Assembly (NCBI RefSeq): GCF_010820565.1
Contig: NZ_JAAIJQ010000057.1
Span: 1 to 35,796 of the forward strand
DNA: 35,796 bases
Source of the DNA: Thiorhodococcus minor
GTDB lineage: Bacteria; Pseudomonadota; Gammaproteobacteria; Chromatiales; Chromatiaceae
Reading direction: 5' to 3'
A program made the translations under genes and the position numbers. Below are positions 23,853-32,203 of the stretch, in pieces (the stretch's first letter is position 1; each line of letters starts with the position of its first letter). Below the pieces are notes generated by a model. That model ran no database searches. It was not told the DNA's origin and saw only the letters and a program-made list of their open reading frames with translations.

Positions 23853-23901
23853 CGGGCGCTGGCCTTCGGATAGACCCCAAGTCGACCCATCGCGTCAGGA
23901 G

Positions 23902-25422
<1,521 letters not shown>

Positions 25423-25506
25423 CGCGCGTTCTCTCCTAGGTCGCTCGTTGTCTTGGCGGGCTCTGTCGGTCTCGAGCCGCTGTGTGCGGGTGTCATCCGC
25501 CGCTAG

Positions 25507-25522
25507 AGCAAATCGAGTGCCA
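25507..25522 (-). promoter_or_regulatory. Sigma-54 (-24/-12) promoter for the aldehyde dehydrogenase
   Basis: On the minus strand the sequence is TGGCACTCGATTTGCT, 15 of 16 positions in agreement with TGGCACGN4TTGCW (free positions counted as matches) and with exact GG/GC spacing. The predicted start near 25496 leaves a leader of about 74 nt to the ATG at 25422. Confidence 0.75.
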
Positions 25523-25563
25523 CGCGATTCTGCGCGGCCATTTCTGCAAACGGCCATCGAGGC

Positions 25564-25601
25564 TGCGTCAGTTCGGGAACAGTGCGTCAGTTCGGGAACA
25601 G
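25564..25601. promoter_or_regulatory. Two 19-bp tandem repeats, candidate activator sites
   Basis: TGCGTCAGTTCGGGAACAG occurs twice in perfect tandem. Each copy contains the small palindrome GTTC-GG-GAAC. The centre lies about 85 bp upstream of the predicted sigma-54 start site, where enhancer-binding activators usually bind. A further 10-bp palindrome (ACGCATGCGT) follows at 25615-25624. Confidence 0.55.
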
Positions 25602-25708
25602 AGTGTCACGCGCGACGCATGCGTGCGCCGCGTCTGATTCGGTCGCGGCCTGCTGGGGCGATGGGATGAAATCAGCTTGGGGAGCGCAGCGCCGCTGGCG
25701 CTGAGGCA

Positions 25709-26404
25709 CTAGGTCAGCTCGGCGAGGGAGTGCCTGAGCATGCTCTGACGGACGGCCCGGAGCCGCTGCGGATCCAATCCGCGGCCACGGCGACCGTCGT
25801 GACAGAGCGCGCCGCGGAATCCCAGGTAGCTTGGGCCGAGCCGCTGCAGCGCGGCGATGTCCGTGATGCGCAGCGATCCGGCCAAGCCGGTCATGAGTCC
25901 GAGGGATTTGGCGCGGGCCACGAACTGTCCTAGCGTCGCCAGATCCAGGTGCTGACAGAGGCGTCCGGCCGCCTTGTCCGCCGTGTCCAGCATGACGCCC
26001 GCGCAGCCGGCCTTGGCGAATGGCTCGAGATCGGCACGCGCTGTCTCTGTGTCGGCGAAGAGGACGGCGACGATCGCTTGTGTCGGCGACAGGTCGGCGA
26101 TGACCGGGAGGCAGGCGTCGAGATGCGCCGCGCTGAAAAAGCCGACCTTCACATAGTCGATACCCATCCCACGCAGCGCGGCGATGGCATCCGCAGTCTC
26201 GGCGGGCGCCGGCGGAAGGTCGCCGATGGTGGCGCTGATCGGGTGTCTGCCGCCGACGACACTGCGAACCGCCTGGATCTCGGTCAGCGGCAAGGCCCCG
26301 AGGGCGCCGCTCGCGGGATCCTTGAGGTCGATGAGATCCACGCCCGCCTGAATGGCGGTTGTCGCCTCATGTGCGTTGGTCACGCTTGCGAGCATCCGCG
26401 TCAT
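25709..26404 (-). CDS. mfnB: (5-formylfuran-3-yl)methyl phosphate synthase
   Basis: The 231-residue TIM-barrel enzyme makes the furan ring precursor of methanofuran/methylofuran from two glyceraldehyde 3-phosphates. MLASVTNAHEA opens the protein, and the active-site segment VDLIDLKDPASGALG carries Lys28, aligned with Lys27 of the archaeal enzyme. DYVKVGFF carries Lys86, aligned with Lys85. ATIGDLP and GLAGSL complete the family pattern. Start ATG 26404 overlaps the DUF447 gene by 4 bp; the frame is open upstream but that part is a shadow. It is the last gene of a four-gene minus operon. Confidence 0.93.
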   Translation of the reverse strand: MTRMLASVTNAHEATTAIQAGVDLIDLKDPASGALGALPLTEIQAVRSVVGGRHPISATIGDLPPAPAETADAIAALRGMGIDYVKVGFFSAAHLDACLPVIADLSPTQAIVAVLFADTETARADLEPFAKAGCAGVMLDTADKAAGRLCQHLDLATLGQFVARAKSLGLMTGLAGSLRITDIAALQRLGPSYLGFRGALCHDGRRGRGLDPQRLRAVRQSMLRHSLAELT

Positions 26405-26970
26405 GGGGCTTGCTCCAGTCGCGCCTGGTGGGCCGTGATGCGCTCCATGAGCCAGCCCCAGGCCTCCTGCTCGCGCGCTCCGGCGGTCTTCTCGACGGCG
26501 GCCAGCAGATAGGCCATCTCCTCGACGACCTTCTGGAACGGCAGACGGTCCAGCCGGCTGACCAGGACGGCCAGCTCGAGCACGGCGGCCTGGGCTCGAT
26601 TGAAGCCTTGGAAGGGCCGATGGGTCTCGTCGTGGACGACGCGGCAGAGCAGGCTGGGGCGCAGCTCGCTCTCCTCGATGTCGACGAGCTCGACCTCGCG
26701 GTGTGCCAGGCATTCGGCGAGCCGGGGCGCGGCGATGCGCTCCGAGGCAAAGGTTTGCCAATTGCGCCGGCCGGTCAGGCAGCCGGCGAAGACCCGCACG
26801 TCGTCGGTGAAATTGACCGCGGCGCAGCGGCTCTGGGTGATGTTCTCGAGGGTGGTGGAGGGGCGAAAGGGCGAGATGACGACCAGCTCGTCGCGCTGAC
26901 GGATGCCCATGGGGGCGATGTGTATCTCGCCCGCTTCGCTGACGGTGGTGACGATAACCTCATGGATCAT
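26401..26970 (-). CDS. DUF447 family protein of the H4MPT island
   Basis: The 189-residue product matches DUF447, a family with a flavin-reductase-like split-barrel fold. It begins MIHEVIVTTVSEAGEIHIAPMG, continues PFRPSTTLENITQSRCAAVNFTDDV and has a C-terminal helical part with FQGFNRAQAAVLELAVLVSRL. DUF447 genes recur in archaeal and bacterial methanopterin/methanofuran islands, so a cofactor-biosynthesis role is likely. The reaction is unknown, but FMN binding is plausible. An AGGAAA ribosome binding site precedes ATG 26970. It follows the flavoprotein gene by 59 bp and overlaps mfnB. Confidence 0.82.
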   Translation of the reverse strand: MIHEVIVTTVSEAGEIHIAPMGIRQRDELVVISPFRPSTTLENITQSRCAAVNFTDDVRVFAGCLTGRRNWQTFASERIAAPRLAECLAHREVELVDIEESELRPSLLCRVVHDETHRPFQGFNRAQAAVLELAVLVSRLDRLPFQKVVEEMAYLLAAVEKTAGAREQEAWGWLMERITAHQARLEQAP

Positions 26971-27029
26971 GGTGTTTCCTGCTCGGATGTAGAGGCTGGC
27001 GTCTGGCTCGGGGCGTCACGCCGCCGTGC

Positions 27030-27566
27030 TCAGGCGGCCGTGTCGGCGAGGGCGGAGATCAGCGCGTCGAAGGTGTCGACTACCTGGGTGTGCTCGAAGC
27101 CCCGCAGGCGCTCGACGTTCTCCAGGTCGACGCGGCGGGGATAGACCATCACCTGGCCGCTGGGCGCCTCGGTTTCCATCTCCGGCGCGGTATCGCAGGC
27201 GAAGACGATGCTGGGAATGCGGCACTTGCCGGCCTGTGCGTAGATATTGGTGACCAGGGAGTCGGAGATGCCGTACACCATCTTCGCCAGGGTATTGGAG
27301 GTGGTTGGCGCGACCACCAGGCGGGAGTAGTGCCCTTTGTAGAAGAGCCCTACCGGCGGCGCGCTGGCGGCGGTATCGCGGAAACAGCGCATTCGCTCGC
27401 GTAACACTTTCACGTCATGGCCGTACATGGCCAGTACCTCGGCGCCGGCACGGCTGAAGAAGAGATCGACGTCGTCGCGCTGCGAGATCAGCTCGAGGCA
27501 CTCGTTCAGGTAGTGCCCCGAGCCCGTGATCGCCCAGGCCAGCCTCGGCTTGTCCGGTGCCTTCAT
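27030..27566 (-). CDS. afpA: Archaeoflavoprotein/dihydromethanopterin reductase-like flavoprotein
   Basis: The 178-residue product belongs to the flavoprotein fold family containing AfpA and dihydromethanopterin reductase DmrB. It has LAWAITGSGHYLNECLELI, FFSRAGAEVLAMYG and the FMN-contact segment GHYSRLVVAPTTSNTLAKMVYGISDSLVTN, then CDTAPEMETEAPSGQ. DmrB-type enzymes reduce dihydromethanopterin to H4MPT with FMN, and the bacterial island member is thought to act likewise. It begins 11 bp after the sigma-54 activator gene, so both are probably co-transcribed. Which of the two activities (AfpA or DmrB) applies cannot be decided from sequence by eye. Confidence 0.82.
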   Translation of the reverse strand: MKAPDKPRLAWAITGSGHYLNECLELISQRDDVDLFFSRAGAEVLAMYGHDVKVLRERMRCFRDTAASAPPVGLFYKGHYSRLVVAPTTSNTLAKMVYGISDSLVTNIYAQAGKCRIPSIVFACDTAPEMETEAPSGQVMVYPRRVDLENVERLRGFEHTQVVDTFDALISALADTAA

Positions 27567-27577
27567 CCCTGGGCCGC

Positions 27578-29539
27578 TCAGCGCGCCGGATTGATGCCGT
27601 AGCGCTTCATGCGCCGATAGAGGGTGTTGCGGCTGAGGCCGAGGTTCTTCGCCACCAGGCTGACGTTCCAGTGCGCGCCCTCCAGCACCTTCAGCAGGGC
27701 ATCCCGCTCGGCGATGGCCAGGGCGTTGAACTCCTCTTCCGGTGTCTCGCCTCTTGGCAGGTCACGCACCGGGTTGCGGATCTCGTCCGGGAGGTCGCGG
27801 ACGCGGACGTGGTCGTCGTCGCAGAGCGCGGTGACGGCGCGCAGCACATTGCGCAGCTGGCGCAGGTTGCCCGGCCAGTGGTAGTCCACCAGCTGCTCGA
27901 GCGCCTCGGAATCCCACTCCAGCTGCGCCTGGAGCCCAGCTTCTTCCTGCGCGATCTTGAGGATGAGCTCGCGCCTGTCGGTGCGCTCGCGCAGCGAGGG
28001 GATCTGGATGGAGATGCCATGGATGCGGTAGTAGAGGTCCTCGCGGAAGCGCCCCTCGCCGATCAGCGACTTGACGTCTCTGTGCGTCGCGCTGACGAGC
28101 TGGATGGAGACCGGAATGGGTTTTTCGCCCCCCAGGGGCACGACGGTGCGGTCTTCCAGGACGCGCAGCAGACGGGCCTGCAGCTCGACGGGCATGTCGC
28201 CGATCTCGTCGAGGAAGAGGGTGCCGCCGTCGGCTTGCACGATCTTGCCGCGGCTGCCGTCGCGGCTGGCCCCGGTAAAGGCGCCTGCCTTGTAGCCGAA
28301 CAGCTCGCTCTCGATCAGGGATTCGGGCAGCGAGGCACAGTTGAGCGCGACGAAGGGCTTGTCGCGCCGGGCGCTGGCCTGGTGCATCGCCCGGGCGAAG
28401 ACGTCCTTGCCGACCCCAGTCTCGCCGAACAGCATGCAGGGGATGTCCCGATCCAGCACCTTGCCGACCATCTCGATGTTGCGCTTCATGCGCGGGTCGC
28501 CGAAGTGCAGGGCCTTGAAGGGGTCGTACTTGGTTGGACAGGTCTCGCGCCGCTGCGGACTGATCGGCTTGAGCGTCGGGCCGGGGGAGGGCGCTCCGGC
28601 GGTTTCCGGAGGCTGGACCTTGGCGTAGAAGCGCCGCTCGGTGCTGGTCTCGATAATCGGGAAGGCTGGGCAGCTCTGGGAGTGCGCCCGCTTAATCAGC
28701 ATCGGCAGCGAAATGGTGAAGAGCTCCTGGATCTCCTTGCCGACCATGTCCTGCGGCGACTCGACACCGAGCTGGAACATGGCACTGCGGTTGGCGGCCA
28801 GCACCCGTCCGTCCGGCCGGAAGGCGATGAGCCCTTCGCCGAGCGTGCCGATGAACTCGGCGCGGCTGTGGCAGCGGAAGACGTAGGCCTCTTTCAGCGC
28901 GCAGAAGAAGACCCGGTTCTCGATCATCTGGGCGGACATATTCAGCAGCACCATGGTGTGCTGCTGGGCCAGCTCCGCCTCGCTGGAGGCGTCCAGGATG
29001 GCCAGCACATTGCCGTTCGGGTCGAAGATGGGCGCGGCTGCGCAGGTCAGGCGGGCGTTGCGCGTGAAGAAGTGCGCGGTCTTGTGGATGACCAGAGGCT
29101 TCTTCTCGACCACGCAGGTGCCGATGCCGTTCGTGCCCTGGTAGGTCTCGCTCCAGATCGCGCCCGTCTGCAGGCTGACGTTGGCGGCCATGTCGGTGAA
29201 CATGGGATCGCCGATATAGTTCAGCAGTACGCCATCACGGTCCGTCAGGATGATGGCGTGGCCCGAGCCGGCGAGCTGCTGATAGAGGCTCGTCATCTCG
29301 TGACGGGCGATCTCCAGCAGTCGCCGCGCATGCTCCTGGCGCTCACGCAGCTCGTCGGGGGGCATGATGACCGCATCCGGCGGCGAGCCTGGATGCAGGC
29401 CATAGTCGTCGCGGCAGCGCCGCCAGGATTCCAGGGTCAGGCCGTCGAGCTTCGAGCAAACCAGCTCGTCGCCCGCCAGTGCCGCCTGGACAAAGGATTC
29501 GTGCTCAGACGCGCTGAGCCGCGTGATTGCGTTAGCCAC
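27578..29539 (-). CDS. Sigma-54-dependent transcriptional activator, AcoR type
   Basis: The 653-residue activator has an N-terminal sensor part with a GAF-like domain (about 80-215, including GAIWSETYQGTNGIGT), a PAS-like segment (about 225-300), an AAA+ domain (about 340-570) and a C-terminal Fis-type helix-turn-helix (NVSLVAKNLGLSRNTLYRRM). The AAA+ domain has Walker A GETGVGKD (372-379), the sigma-54-contacting GAFTGA loop (419-424) and Walker B GGTLFLDEIGDMP. AcoR relatives activate acetoin/acetaldehyde genes from -24/-12 promoters. It starts at GTG 29539 with a GAGGAGG upstream. It heads an operon with afpA, DUF447 and mfnB genes, tying it to C1 metabolism. Confidence 0.9.
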   Translation of the reverse strand: MANAITRLSASEHESFVQAALAGDELVCSKLDGLTLESWRRCRDDYGLHPGSPPDAVIMPPDELRERQEHARRLLEIARHEMTSLYQQLAGSGHAIILTDRDGVLLNYIGDPMFTDMAANVSLQTGAIWSETYQGTNGIGTCVVEKKPLVIHKTAHFFTRNARLTCAAAPIFDPNGNVLAILDASSEAELAQQHTMVLLNMSAQMIENRVFFCALKEAYVFRCHSRAEFIGTLGEGLIAFRPDGRVLAANRSAMFQLGVESPQDMVGKEIQELFTISLPMLIKRAHSQSCPAFPIIETSTERRFYAKVQPPETAGAPSPGPTLKPISPQRRETCPTKYDPFKALHFGDPRMKRNIEMVGKVLDRDIPCMLFGETGVGKDVFARAMHQASARRDKPFVALNCASLPESLIESELFGYKAGAFTGASRDGSRGKIVQADGGTLFLDEIGDMPVELQARLLRVLEDRTVVPLGGEKPIPVSIQLVSATHRDVKSLIGEGRFREDLYYRIHGISIQIPSLRERTDRRELILKIAQEEAGLQAQLEWDSEALEQLVDYHWPGNLRQLRNVLRAVTALCDDDHVRVRDLPDEIRNPVRDLPRGETPEEEFNALAIAERDALLKVLEGAHWNVSLVAKNLGLSRNTLYRRMKRYGINPAR

Positions 29540-30006
29540 TCTCTCTCCTCCTCAATGGCAGCCGTCGAGTCTTGCGCTCGGTGCGGCGCGGCGATCAGGC
29601 TTTGGCGGCTAGCCATTGCGCGGTCGCCGATCGTTATCATGGCTCAGTGCCTGGCTGCCCATGGCCGGTCCTGCCGACTGCGGCTCCAGGCTTTCTTATC
29701 GTTGTCGTGCTCGGTCGGTCTTGGGGCGTAGCGCGTCGTGTACTGCTAGATCGCGACTTGGCTCTGGGGCGAACGATCTCGGTCTTTTTTCTGCTGACCC
29801 GCGCTTATGGGGATATGCGGACGAATTCCGAGGATAAACCACTATCTGTACCTGGGGAAAGGTAACGAACGGAATCGCAGAGGGCTTGCGCGCCCTGTGC
29901 TTCCAGCCTGAGGGGGGATGCCTCATCCTCGCATCTCGCGCGGCTAGACCCTTGCCCCGGAATGACTGGGGCTCGGTCAGCGATGGGGGGCTTTGCGCTG
30001 TGCCCC
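29540..30006. other. Region upstream of the activator gene, no gene seen
   Basis: The 467 bp between the activator start and the small exported protein contain no credible gene and no sigma-54 promoter that I can find. It is less GC-rich around 29760-29880. The activator's own promoter presumably lies here. Confidence 0.4.
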
Positions 30007-30393
30007 CTAGCGAGACCCGAAGCAGCTGATCCCCGTCCGAGACTTCAGCTCCGAGCAGGGCGTCATGTAGGAGATGCTGTTGTCCTTGTGGATGCGCACG
30101 ACGTAACGATCGCCACCTTTGCACGCGACGCCGACCAAGGTATCGCCGCTGGCCAGGGTTGCGATCGGTTGGGTGCGCTCGATCGCCGCGCAGTCATGTC
30201 CAGCCATGGTGATGACGACCTGGAAACCGCCCTCGACCAGCTCGGCATGGATGGGGCTCGCCGCGAGGGCCAGGGCGGCAAGCAAGGGCAACCCCCTCTC
30301 GATGCCAGGCTGGGGCCATGCGTGACGCTTGCTTCGTCTTCTCAAGTGGCTACCTCGCGGTTGATGCCTTGGGCGATTTCTGTCGGTTCTCAT
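30007..30393 (-). CDS. Small exported protein of unknown function
   Basis: The product has a basic N-region, a hydrophobic core GLPLLAALALAASPIHA ending in a signal-peptidase-like site, and a mature part of about 79 residues with three to four cysteines (ELVEGGFQVVITMAGHDCAAI, VGVACKGGDRYVVRI, YMTPCSELKSRTGISC). I do not recognise the family. The cysteines suggest disulfides in the periplasm. ATG 30393 lies inside the terminal repeat of a MITE-like element. An alternative TTG at 30345, just outside the element, would give a normal signal peptide. It stands alone between the activator and the ABC transporter operon. Confidence 0.6.
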   Translation of the reverse strand: MRTDRNRPRHQPRGSHLRRRSKRHAWPQPGIERGLPLLAALALAASPIHAELVEGGFQVVITMAGHDCAAIERTQPIATLASGDTLVGVACKGGDRYVVRIHKDNSISYMTPCSELKSRTGISCFGSR

Positions 30394-30528
30394 ACCATCT
30401 GGCTTGTCTTGACGCCCGCCTTCTGTGTGGCCCCGCCAGTCGCATAGCCCAGCTATGCGCCTGCCGGTGCTCCTGGAAGGCGGACCTCAATCCGGCGCCA
30501 CCTGGCATACGAATTTCCGGCAATCGCC
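30372..30528. mobile_element. MITE-like element, copy A
   Basis: A 157-bp unit is bounded by imperfect 25-bp inverted repeats at 30372-30396 and 30504-30528 (consensus close to GGCGATTTCCGGGAATTCG and CATACC inward). An internal hairpin has CGCATAG/CTATGCG arms (30441-30459). The same terminal repeats bound copy B at 33202-33375. No transposase is encoded. A 3-bp TTG flanks both ends, a possible but weak target duplication. Confidence 0.65.
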
Positions 30529-30617
30529 TTGTCGCTTGGATGACGCTCGGTGAGTCGGAGCGCCAAAGGTCGGATAAGGCGCCAGCCTAACCCTTCTCCG
30601 CGAGCCCCGCCATTCAA

Positions 30618-30636
30618 CTCCGGGCTCTACCCGGAG
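30618..30636 (-). terminator. Hairpin after the ABC transporter operon
   Basis: CTCCGGG and CCCGGAG flank a 5-nt loop immediately past the ATPase stop codon on the minus strand. No T-run follows, so termination efficiency is uncertain. An alternative pairing with the adjacent TAGAGCCCGGAG sequence is possible. Confidence 0.35.
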
Positions 30637-30637
30637 C

Positions 30638-31495
30638 TCAAGGATAGAGCCCGGAGAACCGCGATGCGACAGCTGCGTAGGCTCGCTCGACGAGATCCTC
30701 GCGCTGGCGGGACTCGCGTGGGATGCGCACGGCAACCTCGGATGTGATCCGGGCCGGCGAGGTGGACAGAAAGAGGATGCGGTCCGCCAGCATGGTGGCC
30801 TCGCGCAGGTCGTGGGTGACGAAGAGGACGCTGGGGCGGGTGCGGCCGCAGATGTCGAGCAGGAGCAGCCTGAGCTGCCGCGCCGTGGGTGCGTCCAGGG
30901 AGACGAAGGGCTCGTCCATCAGCAGGAGCTGAGGCTGGATGGCGAAGGCGCGGGCCAGGGCGCCGCGCCGCTGCATGCCGACCGAGAGGCGGTTGGCGTG
31001 CATGTCGGCGAAGTCGATGAGGCCCATGGCCTCGAGCAGGTCGTCGACGCGGCGGCGCTTGTGGCTCTGGCCGTCTAGCACCAACTCGATGTTCTTGCGC
31101 AGGCTGAGCCAGGGCAGCAGCCGCGGATTCTGAAAGACATAGCCCAGCCGCGGATGCCCGTCCTCGGTCTGCCCGTTCCAGCGAAGATCCCCCTGAAACC
31201 CCCTGTCCAGCCCGGCGATCAGCTGCAGCAGCGTGGTCTTGCCGCAGCCGGATGGGCCCAGGATGGCGACCAGCTCGCCGGGCTGCAGGCTGAAGCTGAG
31301 CTGCTCCAGAACGACGCGGTGCTCGCCCCGCTTGGGGTCGCGGAAGCCTTTGTGCGCGATCTCGACCTCCAATAACGGCAGGCAGCAGGCCGGCGGCGCT
31401 TCTGTATCCACCAGTCGCGGCCACTCGGGGCCTGGGGTGCTCGGCTCAGCGCCGCCAGCGATTGGCGAGACGCTCGAGTGGTTGGAGGAGCGCAT
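30638..31495 (-). CDS. ABC transporter ATPase, nitrate/sulfonate/taurine (NitT/TauT) type
   Basis: The 285-residue ATPase has Walker A GPSGCGKTTLLQLI, signature LSVGMQRRGALARAF, Walker B LLLMDEPF and the switch His in LFVTHDLREA. FQNPRLLPWLSL is typical of the SsuB/TauB/NrtD branch. It energises import by the permease encoded just upstream. The first ATG (31495) overlaps the permease gene by 50 bp. A GTG at 31411 would give 257 residues, nearer to the usual size, so the start is uncertain. The substrate cannot be read from the ATPase. Confidence 0.9.
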   Translation of the reverse strand: MRSSNHSSVSPIAGGAEPSTPGPEWPRLVDTEAPPACCLPLLEVEIAHKGFRDPKRGEHRVVLEQLSFSLQPGELVAILGPSGCGKTTLLQLIAGLDRGFQGDLRWNGQTEDGHPRLGYVFQNPRLLPWLSLRKNIELVLDGQSHKRRRVDDLLEAMGLIDFADMHANRLSVGMQRRGALARAFAIQPQLLLMDEPFVSLDAPTARQLRLLLLDICGRTRPSVLFVTHDLREATMLADRILFLSTSPARITSEVAVRIPRESRQREDLVERAYAAVASRFSGLYP

Positions 31496-32195
31496 ACTCG
31501 ATCACCAGCATGATGAGGATGAATGACAGGCTATAGGCCAGGATTCCGGTCACGTCGAAGAGCTGAAAATAGGTGTGGAGCATGAAGCCGACACCGTCGT
31601 TGCGCCCCAGCAGCTCGACCACCAGCACGATCTTCCAGATGAGTGCCAGGCCGGAGCGCGCGGCGACCGCGAAGTAGGGCAAGAGCTGGGGAAGCACGAC
31701 ATAGACTAGCGTCTTGCGCCAGCCCAGCCGAAAGCTCTGGGCCATCTCGCCATAGTCCTTATCCAGGGTGCGCGCGCCCTCCCTGAGGATGACGACGACG
31801 TTTGGAATCTTGTTCAGGGCGATGGCCATCACGGCCGTGGTCTCGTTCAGGCCGAACCAGACGAAGGCCAGGATGATGACGACCAGCGCCGGGATGTTGA
31901 GCAGCAGGATGAGCCAGGAGTCCAGGATCAGATCCAGCGTCCTGAGCCGGCCCATGAGGACGCCGAGCGTACCGCCGATGAGCATGGCCAGGGCAAAGGC
32001 CAGCACGACCCGCCGCAGCGTCGCCCCCAGGTGATGCAGCAGCTCGCCGTCCAGTGCCTCCCGCCAGGCTAGGTCCAGGACGGCGGCGGGGGGCGGCAAG
32101 AGCGTCGATTCATAGCTCCAGGCGGCCCACTGCCAGAGGATGAGCAGCGACAGGGCCGAGGCGATGCGGAGCCCGAGTGGATGCGCTGCCAGCAT
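31446..32195 (-). CDS. ABC transporter permease, NitT/TauT type
   Basis: The 249-residue permease has about six membrane segments (for example IASALSLLILWQWAAW and LIHHLGATL-following VVLAFALAMLIGGTLGVLMG) and a binding-protein-dependent transport loop around YGEMAQSFRLGWRKTLVYVVLPQLLPYF, where it docks with the ATPase. I start it at ATG 32195, 8 bp after the binding-protein stop; a longer upstream frame is a shadow. It forms a three-gene importer with its neighbours. Confidence 0.9.
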   Translation of the reverse strand: MLAAHPLGLRIASALSLLILWQWAAWSYESTLLPPPAAVLDLAWREALDGELLHHLGATLRRVVLAFALAMLIGGTLGVLMGRLRTLDLILDSWLILLLNIPALVVIILAFVWFGLNETTAVMAIALNKIPNVVVILREGARTLDKDYGEMAQSFRLGWRKTLVYVVLPQLLPYFAVAARSGLALIWKIVLVVELLGRNDGVGFMLHTYFQLFDVTGILAYSLSFILIMLVIEYALLQPLERLANRWRR

Positions 32196-32203
32196 GACCG
32201 GGC

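Noticed and set aside
27557-29731. Plus-strand open frame of about 724 codons
   Set aside because: It is the antisense shadow of the sigma-54 activator gene, whose AAA+ and helix-turn-helix motifs are intact.
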